A stretch of DNA of 9,770 nucleotides from JBBITW01 sp037440525. Its GTDB lineage: Bacteria; Desulfobacterota; BSN033; UBA1163. The number at the start of each line of letters is the position of its first letter. Position 1 is the stretch's first letter. Shown here piece by piece: positions 1 through 5,366 of this stretch. A program made the translations under genes and the position numbers. The DNA is taken from positions 1 through 9,770 of the forward strand of contig JBBITW010000138.1 in the NCBI GenBank assembly GCA_037440525.1. Direction: 5' to 3'. The notes under the pieces are model-generated. The model was not told the origin of the DNA, did not search any database, and saw only the letters and a list, made by a program, of their open reading frames with translations.

Positions 1-25
1 TGGGGAGATGGGTTATATAAAAATT

Positions 26-33
26 AAGGAGGG
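26..33 (+). promoter_or_regulatory. Shine-Dalgarno of yedF
   Basis: AAGGAGGG lies 5 nt before the ATG at 39. It is a near-perfect ribosome binding site and fixes the yedF start. The 25 bases before it are too few to tell whether an upstream gene ends here; the operon promoter, if upstream, is outside the window. Confidence 0.9.
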
Positions 34-38
34 CTACT

Positions 39-620
39 ATGAAAGAGATCGATTGTAGGGGATTGGCCTGTCCCCAGCCGGTAATAACAACAAAGAAGGC
101 ATTGGATGAAATAGAACAAGGGGAATTTATTCTCATCGTTGATAATCCATCAGCCCGCGATAATGTAGAGCGATTTGCAAAAAGTCAAGGAGCAATGGTC
201 AATGTGGAGCAAAGAGAAAACGATTTCTATCTCCACATTCAGAAAAAAAGCGCCTTTGATGTGGCGGCATCTGTCCAAAAGGCCGAAAAGGTGATGGTCT
301 ACATTAACTCGAACCTCATGGGTGTGGGCGAGGAGGCATTGGGAGCAATCCTCATGAGATCCTTCTTAAAAACCCTTTTGGATTTGAAACCGATTCCCTC
401 TAAGATAATCTTTATTAATTCCGGGGTTCGGTTGACAACTGAAGGTTCTGAAGTTCTCGAGTCCCTGAAAGTCTTATCTGAAAAAGGTGTAGAAATCCTC
501 TCGTGCGGAACCTGTCTGGACTTTTATGGACTTAAGGAAAAATTAAGTGTCGGAATGATCTCCAATATGTATGATATCGCCCAATCTCTGCTCGAGGCCG
601 ATCGCTTGATCAAGCCGTAA
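39..620 (+). CDS. yedF: Selenium metabolism protein YedF (TusA-like + DsrE-like)
   Basis: Cytosolic protein of 193 residues with two domains. Residues 1-70 are a TusA/SirA-like sulfur-carrier domain with the signature CPQP; Cys11 would be the persulfide or perselenide-bearing residue, with Cys6 nearby. Residues 80-193 are a DsrE-like domain ending in the family-typical CGTC (Cys156, Cys159) followed by a DFYGL segment. This architecture and length match the YedF family, known from its co-occurrence with selenium-utilisation genes. The biochemical role, probably relaying reduced S or Se, is inferred. It starts with a strong Shine-Dalgarno and lies 127 bp upstream of a cysteine desulfurase gene on the same strand. 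A selD gene, the expected partner, may lie upstream of the window but cannot be seen. Confidence 0.94.
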   Translation: MKEIDCRGLACPQPVITTKKALDEIEQGEFILIVDNPSARDNVERFAKSQGAMVNVEQRENDFYLHIQKKSAFDVAASVQKAEKVMVYINSNLMGVGEEALGAILMRSFLKTLLDLKPIPSKIIFINSGVRLTTEGSEVLESLKVLSEKGVEILSCGTCLDFYGLKEKLSVGMISNMYDIAQSLLEADRLIKP

Positions 621-635
621 AACTGTAAAACTTAG

Positions 636-675
636 TTGACAGTGAAATTGAATGCGGGTAAGGTGATATATATCA
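636..675 (+). promoter_or_regulatory. Possible control region between yedF and the desulfurase gene
   Basis: The 127-bp gap contains a TTGACA hexamer (636-641) and a perfect 12-bp palindrome TGATATATATCA (664-675). No good -10 box stands at 16-18 bp from the TTGACA; the closest, TAAGGT at 659-664, is poor. The gap is longer than usual inside an operon, so an internal promoter or regulator site is possible. AT-rich palindromes of this length can also arise by chance. Confidence 0.25.
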
Positions 676-747
676 TTGTGGTCTGGTTAAATAGATTCAA
701 TGGGGAATTTCTTTAAAAGGCATAGAAAAATCTTTTTATAAGAAAAA

Positions 748-1905
748 ATGAAGAAAATGATTTACTTAGACAATGCTGCTACATCCTGGCCAAAGCCTCC
801 ACGGGTTATAGAGGCAATGGTAAAATTCATGAATGAAATTGGAGCAAATCCTGGTCGTTCCGGACACTCCCTGTCAATTGAAGCCGCAAGAATTATTTAT
901 GAGGCAAGAGAGGCCCTGGCAAGACTTTTTAAAGTGAATGATCCATTAAGAATTGTCTTTACTCTTAATGCAACTGAGTCCATAAACATTGCTCTTAAAG
1001 GTTTACTAACAAGAGGGGACCATGTAATTACCAGTAGTATGGAGCACAATTCTGTTATGAGACCCTTAAGGGAACTGGAGAAAAAGGGAATAGAATTGAG
1101 TATCGTTCCCTGTTCAAAAGATGGTACTCTTGATCCTGATGATTTAAAACGTAAGATTAAATCAAATACGAGAATGGTCATTCTAAACCATGCCTCCAAT
1201 GTGACAGGGGGGCTTTTACCAGTAAGTGAAGTTGGTAAAATTGTAAGAGAACATAATCTTATCTTTCTTGTTGATGCTGCTCAGACAGCCGGTGCTTATC
1301 CAATTGATGTGGAGAGAGATGGAATCGACCTTTTGGCCTTTACAGGCCATAAAAGTCTTTATGGACCTCAGGGAACTGGAGGCCTTGTTATTGGGGAACG
1401 TATTGATGAAAAATCAATGATCACCCTCAAACAGGGAGGAACGGGGAGTCGTTCGGAGTTTGAGGAACAGCCTGAATTCCTGCCAGATCGCTTTGAAAGT
1501 GGAACACCGAATAGTGTTGGTATTGCTGGTCTCCTTGAAGGTCTCAGGTTTGTCCTTGAAAAAGGAATTGAAAAAATCCGACAACATGAAATTTATCTGA
1601 CAGAAAGATTGATGAATGGATTAAAGAAATTTAATAGAATAAAGATCTATGGGCCTGAAGACAGCATAAAAAGAGTATCGATCATCTCATTTAATCTTGA
1701 AATGTTATCTCCGTCCGAAGTAGCCCTGCATTTAGAAAGAGGGTTTGGGATCCTTTCGAGGGCAGGACTTCAATGTTCACCTTCAGCCCATAGAACAATA
1801 GGAACATTTCCTGAAGGAACTGTCCGTTTAAGTCTGAGCTATTTTAATAATGAGAGAGATGTTGATCAAACTATTGAATCAATTGAGGATCTTGTTCGAA
1901 AATAG
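748..1905 (+). CDS. Class V aminotransferase, cysteine desulfurase family
   Basis: PLP enzyme of 385 residues that probably takes S (or Se) from cysteine/selenocysteine and leaves a persulfide on its own cysteine. Visible family landmarks are the N-terminal YLDNAATSWPKP, the ATES loop at 76-79, MEHNS with His100, the PLP-binding DAAQT (Asp176, Gln179), the Schiff-base lysine in TGHKSLYGPQG (Lys202), and the catalytic cysteine in GLQCSPSAH (Cys343) followed by TIGTFPEGTVR. The AHRTIGTFPEG pattern resembles the selenium-associated subgroup of cysteine desulfurase-like proteins rather than housekeeping IscS. No strong Shine-Dalgarno precedes either ATG 748 or ATG 757; the latter (MIYLDN) is an equally plausible start. 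The next gene follows after 8 bp, so the two are surely cotranscribed. Confidence 0.94.
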   Translation: MKKMIYLDNAATSWPKPPRVIEAMVKFMNEIGANPGRSGHSLSIEAARIIYEAREALARLFKVNDPLRIVFTLNATESINIALKGLLTRGDHVITSSMEHNSVMRPLRELEKKGIELSIVPCSKDGTLDPDDLKRKIKSNTRMVILNHASNVTGGLLPVSEVGKIVREHNLIFLVDAAQTAGAYPIDVERDGIDLLAFTGHKSLYGPQGTGGLVIGERIDEKSMITLKQGGTGSRSEFEEQPEFLPDRFESGTPNSVGIAGLLEGLRFVLEKGIEKIRQHEIYLTERLMNGLKKFNRIKIYGPEDSIKRVSIISFNLEMLSPSEVALHLERGFGILSRAGLQCSPSAHRTIGTFPEGTVRLSLSYFNNERDVDQTIESIEDLVRK

Positions 1906-1913
1906 GTTCAAAT

Positions 1914-2141
1914 ATGTCTAAAGGGGTAATTCTCTTTCCTTCTATTCATTATGTCATCCAGGCTGAAAAACTAATCAAGGGAAAAGGATTTTCTATAGAC
2001 CTCATACCTGTCCCCCGTCACCTTAGTTCTGATTGTGGAGTCTGTCTGCTTTTCGACTGGAATCAAAAAGATATATTAATCCCCATTTTAGAGAATGAAG
2101 GATTAAAGATTGAAGGTGTTTATCGACTCCATGAGAAATAA
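1914..2141 (+). CDS. DUF3343 protein, putative Se/S carrier
   Basis: Small cytosolic protein of 75 residues. The family core is clear: an N-terminal beta strand (GVILFPSIHYVIQAEKLI), then IPVPRHLSSDCGVCL with the cysteine pair Cys41-x-x-Cys44, and a C-terminal strand (GVYRLHE). DUF3343 proteins are short, usually stand next to YedF and this type of desulfurase-like enzyme, and have been proposed as Se/S carriers. The CxxC here suits that role, although carrier activity is inferred. It starts 8 bp after the upstream stop, and ends 11 bp from the end of a convergent gene with no obvious terminator between them. Confidence 0.9.
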   Translation: MSKGVILFPSIHYVIQAEKLIKGKGFSIDLIPVPRHLSSDCGVCLLFDWNQKDILIPILENEGLKIEGVYRLHEK

Positions 2142-2152
2142 GAAGTAAATTC

Positions 2153-2623
2153 TTAAGTGCCCATGAGGAATATCTGGGATGGATTGACCACAAACTCTGA
2201 AAAATCCTTTCTGGCCTTAATCAGAAGATCGCTCAAATTATTCTTCCGCTCCTTTTTTCTTCTCTCAATTATTTTGCCAAGAAGTTTTATTGAACGATTG
2301 ACTTCGTCTCTCGAGTAAACCTTAAACTCTTTGCCTTCTTTTTCAAAAGAGAGAAATCCGTTTAGCAGGTTTTTGGGCCAGGGTAAAAGTCCAGCAATCC
2401 TCTCCTTTTGGAAAAGGTTTATCTCCACATCTTTCGCTCTTTCATATAAACAGCTCTCCCCGAGCAGTTCTGAAACACAAAAATAAAGTCCCTTATAATG
2501 GAAATAAAAACTACATATTCGTCCACCAACAAGGCATAGAGAGATTTTCTGATCCGAAACCAATTTAAAGAGATCCCCTTTCTTCATCCTCTGCAATTCA
2601 TTTCTTATTTTGAAAATATCCAT
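2153..2623 (-). CDS. Hypothetical protein, 156 aa
   Basis: Family not recognised. The 156-residue product looks soluble, with no signal peptide or membrane segment. It is mixed hydrophobic and lysine-rich, with a basic stretch ERRKKERKNN at about 120-129 and four cysteines in the first half (about residues 30, 37, 48 and 58). The spacing does not form a standard metal motif. Coding is supported by the full-length open frame, a weak GAGAAG ribosome site before the ATG, and a good promoter 86-114 bp upstream. It is convergent with the selenium operon, its stop 11 bp from the DUF3343 stop. No functional link can be claimed. Confidence 0.72.
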   Translation of the reverse strand: MDIFKIRNELQRMKKGDLFKLVSDQKISLCLVGGRICSFYFHYKGLYFCVSELLGESCLYERAKDVEINLFQKERIAGLLPWPKNLLNGFLSFEKEGKEFKVYSRDEVNRSIKLLGKIIERRKKERKNNLSDLLIKARKDFSEFVVNPSQIFLMGT

Positions 2624-2708
2624 AAATCTTCTCAGGATTTTTCATCGTAAACCTATTCCCCCTGGTAAACCATTCTTTAGCCTTTAACAATCCTTTTACT
2701 ATTTTAGA

Positions 2709-2737
2709 ATAATATCACTGATAAAAAATCATATCAA
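2709..2737 (-). promoter_or_regulatory. Sigma-70-type promoter for the 2153-2623 gene
   Basis: On the minus strand TTGATA (2737-2732), a 17-bp spacer and TATTAT (2714-2709) each match the consensus at 5 of 6 positions with ideal spacing. Transcription would start near 2702, giving a leader of about 80 nt. Confidence 0.65.
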
Positions 2738-2918
2738 GCAAAAAATTTTTTTCACCCTGCCTCCAAAATTTCTACTTTCTGCTCCCTCACCTAAAGAACC
2801 CTAACCATCCTTTTATAAAAAAAAGCTGAAAGCTGGATGGCAAATCAAGGCCTGAAATATAGCTATATACCTTAAAAGTGATAGCAGATTATATAGGTGC
2901 CTTTTAAACGCGTGACAC

Positions 2919-2938
2919 CCAAGCCAATCATTGCTTGG
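2919..2938. repeat. Inverted repeat CCAAGC-N8-GCTTGG
   Basis: Six-base-pair arms around an 8-nt spacer, 100 bp from the wHTH-associated palindrome. It could be a weak hairpin or a protein site; no flanking T-run makes it a terminator. Confidence 0.5.
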
Positions 2939-2957
2939 AATTGTCTAATTTCTTTCT

Positions 2958-2975
2958 CCTTCAAAACTTTGAAGG
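2958..2975. repeat. Perfect inverted repeat CCTTCAAA-AC-TTTGAAGG
   Basis: Eight-base-pair perfect arms separated by AC. The near-contiguous palindrome is more like a dimeric regulator site than a stable terminator. No gene starts close by, so its target is unknown. Confidence 0.6.
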
Positions 2976-3015
2976 TTTCGCCGTAAAATCAAAACTAACT
3001 TTTCTGAAAATATTC

Positions 3016-3036
3016 TTGACTGAAAAATTCAGTCAA
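3016..3036. repeat. 21-bp palindrome copy 1 (TTGACTGAA-N3-TTCAGTCAA)
   Basis: Perfect 9-bp arms around AAA, 20 bp past the wHTH stop codon. On the plus strand it is followed by ATATTTTTTC, and on the minus strand by GAATATTTTC, so it could serve as a weak terminator hairpin. It also carries TTGACT hexamers in both directions with poor -10 boxes (TATTTT). Its sequence is shared with the operator-like copy upstream of the same gene. Confidence 0.9.
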
Positions 3037-3055
3037 ATATTTTTTCTATTTTCTT

Positions 3056-3319
3056 TCAATTCCCAAAAATCTCCCCCAACGGCTTAAACCAGGATGAACT
3101 CATATCTATCTGATAATAAACACGCCCACTTGCCTCTCTCCGTCTCAATATCCCCAACCTATAAAGATTCTCAAGTTCCCTTTGAACCGCCTGAAGAGAT
3201 AAACCAGTCTCATACATGATCTCCCGCTGATAAAACGATTGGTGAGGATGACTTAAAAGCAGAGCCAAGATTCTTGGCCTCGATATAGACCCAAAGAGTT
3301 TAACCATCCTCTCTTCCAT
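3056..3319 (-). CDS. Small winged-helix DNA-binding regulator (ArsR/MarR-like)
   Basis: Stand-alone winged-helix domain of 87 residues. The motif order is typical: LFGSISRPRILALLLSHP (helix 1), FYQREIMYETGLS (helix 2), LQAVQRELENLYRLGILRRR (recognition helix and turn), then wing strands GRVYYQI. The fold resembles the wHTH that precedes nucleotidyltransferase domains in some prokaryotic proteins, but here it ends right after the wing. A longer reading from ATG 3346 is open (96 aa). I prefer ATG 3319 because AAGAGAG sits 5 nt before it and because the promoter predicts transcription starting at about 3345, on top of the first ATG. The promoter is overlapped by a 21-bp palindrome, which points to negative autoregulation. 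Other targets may be the further palindromes in this window. Confidence 0.85.
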   Translation of the reverse strand: MEERMVKLFGSISRPRILALLLSHPHQSFYQREIMYETGLSLQAVQRELENLYRLGILRRREASGRVYYQIDMSSSWFKPLGEIFGN

Positions 3320-3351
3320 ATGCTCTCTTCTTTTCATAAGCCCCATTACTC

Positions 3352-3380
3352 ATTATATGTTGACTGATAAATTCAGTCAA
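3352..3380 (-). promoter_or_regulatory. Promoter/operator of the wHTH gene
   Basis: On the minus strand TTGACT (3380-3375), a 17-bp spacer and a perfect TATAAT (3357-3352) form a near-consensus promoter. Palindrome copy 2 (3360-3380) covers the whole -35 hexamer and nearly the whole spacer, so a bound dimer would block RNA polymerase. The start point is predicted near 3345. Confidence 0.85.
3360..3380. repeat. 21-bp palindrome copy 2 (operator-like)
   Basis: Same arms as copy 1, with one change next to the centre (GATAAATTC instead of GAAAAATTC), leaving 8 perfect base pairs per arm. It is embedded in the wHTH promoter. Confidence 0.9.
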
Positions 3381-3473
3381 CAGGTGATGGTGGAAAGATC
3401 TTCCTCTAGCTATATCTTTTTATTTCCTTAAAGAATCCCTTGAGTATGATTCAGGAAGAGGTGGGGTATGAAG

Positions 3474-3601
3474 AAGTTATATTCCTTCTGACTGAAAAAT
3501 TCAGTCAATAGTCTTTATTTGAACTTTCAGATCTACACATTTAATGACTCAGAGGATTCAGTAAGTGCAGAGCCAAATTTTTCTGGGATGATGGCGGAAT
3601 T
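3474..3601. repeat. Mosaic repeat, left copy (contains palindrome copy 3)
   Basis: Bases 3474-3507 are identical to 9480-9513, and bases 3489-3601 match 9657-9769 without gaps (9 differences in 113, my count). The two matches overlap in the palindrome at 3489-3507. The left copy thus equals the right copy minus 162 bp. Read on the minus strand, the block contains a short open frame ending in a stop (tail TESSESLNV) that is partly conserved in the other copy; it may be the end of a lost gene. It lies between the wHTH promoter and the PIN/UPF0175 pair. Confidence 0.85.
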
Positions 3602-3637
3602 CTCAAACTTAGCAAAGTGTATTTTTTAGCTTTGACC

Positions 3638-3925
3638 TCAAGAACGGACTGATTTAAGGCTTACCATCACATCTCTGGCTTTAATGTTTCCTTTTATTCC
3701 CATCTCTGAAAGGATATCAATCGTTTCTGAAAGAGTCAGATTTAACAATTCAGCTACTTCTCGAAGGGTCAATTTACCCCCCTCATAAGATTTTGCCACA
3801 TAGAATTCGAATCCCATTCTGGCCAGTTTTCGAAGGGATTGTGTCTTCTCAAGTTTCTCCAACTTCGCTACATACTCTATCGCCTTATCAATATCCTCAG
3901 GAATTCTCAAGGATTTGACTTTCAT
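3638..3925 (-). CDS. UPF0175-like antitoxin of a PIN toxin
   Basis: Protein of 95 residues. The N-terminus (KSLRIPEDIDKAIEYVAKLE) looks like a ribbon-helix-helix DNA-binding and dimerisation segment. Residues 50-77 (GGKLTLREVAELLNLTLSETIDILSEMGI) form the helix-turn-helix typical of UPF0175-type antitoxins. It would bind the PIN protein encoded immediately upstream and probably repress the shared promoter. Its ATG overlaps the toxin stop by 4 bp (ATGA), and a strong GGAGGAG ribosome site lies inside the toxin's last codons, so translation is coupled but well primed. The gene order (toxin first) is the reverse of the commonest vapBC order. Function is inferred from family and context. Confidence 0.84.
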   Translation of the reverse strand: MKVKSLRIPEDIDKAIEYVAKLEKLEKTQSLRKLARMGFEFYVAKSYEGGKLTLREVAELLNLTLSETIDILSEMGIKGNIKARDVMVSLKSVRS

Positions 3926-4395
3926 GATTTCTCCTCCAATAAAAATTTAGCCATACTATATTCATCTTCACTAATAAAATCAGAAAGTTTTTCGAGCCAA
4001 TTTAAAGCAGTTGCTTTGCTGACAATGTTTCTCTGACAGAGAAAACAAATTAGAAGACCCGGCAAAATATGAGGAATTGCCATTGATTTAAGCATTCGAG
4101 TTAATTTGGCGTCATCCGTTGCTATTAAATCATGCTGCCCTCTCTTAAAAACTTCTATAAGGGCCTGGTCTCCCTTTAAATGAGCTGAAGATAATTTCCC
4201 GGTAATCTGGATGAACCCATTTTCGATATTCTTTTCAACCAAATCTGCATCTTTCAAATCTTTGCTCTTACCGATGTCAACAACCTCCATCTTAACAGTA
4301 AAAGGGATGGTGACTCCAAATTGTTTGCAAATTTCTTCCTTCAAGCCAGCCTTGGTTAGTTTAATTAAGCAATCTGAATCCATCAGTATTTTCAT
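3922..4395 (-). CDS. PIN-domain ribonuclease toxin (DUF3368-like, VapC type)
   Basis: PIN nuclease of 157 residues, expected to cleave RNA in a Mg-dependent way. Acidic positions fit the PIN active site: Asp6 and Asp8 in ILMDSDCLIKL, Glu37 in KMEVVD, Asp76 in KGDQALIE, and Asp94/Asp95 in IATDDAKL. The later LEKLSDFISEDEYSMAKFLLEE tail is typical of DUF3368-type PIN proteins. It is the first gene of a two-gene operon with the UPF0175-like antitoxin. The start codon lies only about 2 nt from the predicted transcription start and has no Shine-Dalgarno, so it may be read from a leaderless message, in contrast to its partner. The frame is intact with all active-site acids, so it is probably functional. 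Confidence 0.87.
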   Translation of the reverse strand: MKILMDSDCLIKLTKAGLKEEICKQFGVTIPFTVKMEVVDIGKSKDLKDADLVEKNIENGFIQITGKLSSAHLKGDQALIEVFKRGQHDLIATDDAKLTRMLKSMAIPHILPGLLICFLCQRNIVSKATALNWLEKLSDFISEDEYSMAKFLLEEKS

Positions 4396-4403
4396 TGTAT
4401 TCT

Positions 4404-4431
4404 ATTGTAACAAATAAACTACAAATGTCAA
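4404..4431 (-). promoter_or_regulatory. Promoter of the PIN/UPF0175 operon
   Basis: TTGACA (4431-4426), a 16-bp spacer and TACAAT (4409-4404) on the minus strand give 6/6 and 5/6 matches to the sigma-70 consensus. Transcription would start near 4397, two bases before the toxin ATG at 4395. No clear operator palindrome is visible around it. Confidence 0.8.
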
Positions 4432-4523
4432 TATACATTCTCGAGAAAAAATAGGGGAAACCCATTAAAAGGCACCTGTCAATGAATAAAAATATTCCTT
4501 GGGTAAGAAAAATTTCTTATTCA

Positions 4524-4676
4524 AATTGAGCGATATTTTTTATAATGTAGCCGCACCCTTCAGGGTGCGAGGGTTTCTGCCTACCGCCAAAGGCGGCTTG
4601 ATCCTCACTCAATGGGTGTTTTTTGGCGCAGGCTAAAGCCTGCGCTACAGGTTTCTTTCAAAAAAATCGCTCAATT
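4524..4676. repeat. REP/BIME-like palindromic element with 11-bp terminal inverted repeats
   Basis: The element is bounded by AATTGAGCGAT (4524-4534) and its inverse ATCGCTCAATT (4666-4676), both followed inward by T-runs. Inside are two REP-like hairpins in opposite orientation, each with the GTAG foot of classic REP sequences: GTAG (4547-4550) before CGCACCC-TTCA-GGGTGCG (4552-4569), and the inverse, GCGCAGGC-TAAA-GCCTGCGC (4626-4645) followed by CTAC (ending 4648). A third hairpin, CCGCC-AAA-GGCGG (4584-4596), lies between them. Its GC-rich stems stand out from the AT-rich surroundings. Bacterial REPs with GTAG are moved by REP-associated tyrosine transposases, and a possible fragment of one lies 550 bp away. 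Confidence 0.8.
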
Positions 4677-4862
4677 CAGGTCTTATTTAAATCCCTCACA
4701 TCTTAAAGAATTGTGTCCTTCGATCATGATGATAATGATTGATCATTAGACAGTATGTATGTAATATCAAGTTGTATCTTTCTACTACTAAACATAAGAC
4801 ATCAAAAAAACTATTAAAGTCTTTGTCATCAATGAATATTTCTTGCTTTTCATTCCCCCCTT
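4677..4862. other. Intergenic AT-rich spacer
   Basis: No gene is recognised. It runs from the REP element to the first base that aligns with an IS110-type transposase. The frame of that transposase is closed by a TGA at 4833, so its missing N-terminal third is not encoded here. Confidence 0.5.
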
Positions 4863-5191
4863 GTTTTAGGTCTTGAGTCTACAGGGCCTTATGGAGAGCC
4901 TTTGGTGCATTATTTGAAGGGCAAACCTGTGAAGTTGGGTCAGGTCAATCCTTTGCATACAAAGTGGATGATGGATCTTGAGGGTAACTCCCCTTGCAAG
5001 ATCGATCGGAAGTATCGAGGGTCATTGCAGACGTCATTGTTCTTGGTCACGCCCTGAGCGTGGTTATTCCAGAAGGGTCAGCGGCAGAGCTTCGCAGATT
5101 GGCCCAGGCCAGGAAGCGGAGTGTTAATAGAAGAATGGCCCTTTACAATCAGCTTCAGGATTTGGTGTTTATTGTCTTTCCGGAGCTTCTG
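4863..5191 (+). pseudogene. IS110-family transposase remnant (N-terminus missing, frameshifted)
   Basis: Two consecutive frames give IS110/DEDD-transposase-like text. The first (4863 to about 5010) reads VLGLESTGPYGEPLVHYLKG, then QVNPLHTK, then LEGNSPCKIDRK. The second (from about 5012) reads SRVIADVIVLGHALSVVIPEG, then AELRRLAQARKRSVNRR, then FPELL. In the family these continue one another, as in SPxKTDRKDSRVIADLI, so about one base has been lost near 5011. The N-terminal catalytic portion is absent and the protein stops being IS110-like at FPELL (5191), where an unrelated sequence begins. It is a non-functional relic; terminal repeats were not found. Confidence 0.74.
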
Positions 5192-5344
5192 TATGGAAAG
5201 AGGGACAGGAATGTAAGGATTTATGAAGCCCATATGATATATGGGTATACATTTAAAGAGATTGAAGATTATTTGGGTATCCATTATACTTCACATATGG
5301 CTTCCCAAAATGTCCTCGGAGTGCGAAGTTCGCTGGATAGATAG
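5192..5344 (+). pseudogene. Possible C-terminal tail of a REP-associated (Y1) transposase
   Basis: In frame with the IS110 remnant, but unlike it, the last 50 codons read YGKRDRNVRIYEAHMIYGY, then TFKEIEDYLGIHYTS. This resembles the small helix-turn-helix (RD..IYEA...YGYT.KEI.DYLG.HY) that ends many IS200-like/REP-associated tyrosine transposases. The expected HYSTVS turn is corrupted after HYTS and the frame soon ends, so it is a broken fragment. The catalytic HUH/Tyr domain is absent. The join at 5191/5192 makes a chimera of two unrelated transposase fragments. Confidence 0.55.
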
Positions 5345-5366
5345 ATTTTTAAGAGAGAGGAATTGC

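Larger units (their letters stand above)
2738..3015. other. AT-rich intergenic stretch without a recognisable gene
   Basis: No credible ORF with a ribosome site is seen on either strand. The stretch holds two short inverted repeats, listed separately. An 18-codon minus ORF starting at 2930 lacks an upstream purine-rich site and is not called. The motif AAAAGGCACCT occurs here on the minus strand (2904-2894) and again on the plus strand near 4467; its meaning is unknown. Confidence 0.6.

Noticed and set aside
3385..3395. TGATGGTGGAA shared with 9757-9767
   Set aside because: An 11-bp match next to palindrome 2 might be a third partial repeat copy, but it is too short and its neighbours do not align without gaps.
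3446..3511. Plus-strand ORF MIQEEVGYEE... ending LTEKFSQ over palindrome copy 3
   Set aside because: 21 codons, no ribosome site; the tail is just the palindrome translated and the frame is not kept upstream of 9480 in the other copy.
3016..3600. CRISPR array
   Set aside because: The repeated palindromes are irregularly spaced (344, then 128 bp), the intervening DNA is partly coding, and there are no cas genes.
5229..5245. Inverted repeat CCCATAT-GAT-ATATGGG
   Set aside because: It lies inside the transposase relic and codes for part of its recognisable helix-turn-helix, so coincidence of codons is the simpler explanation.
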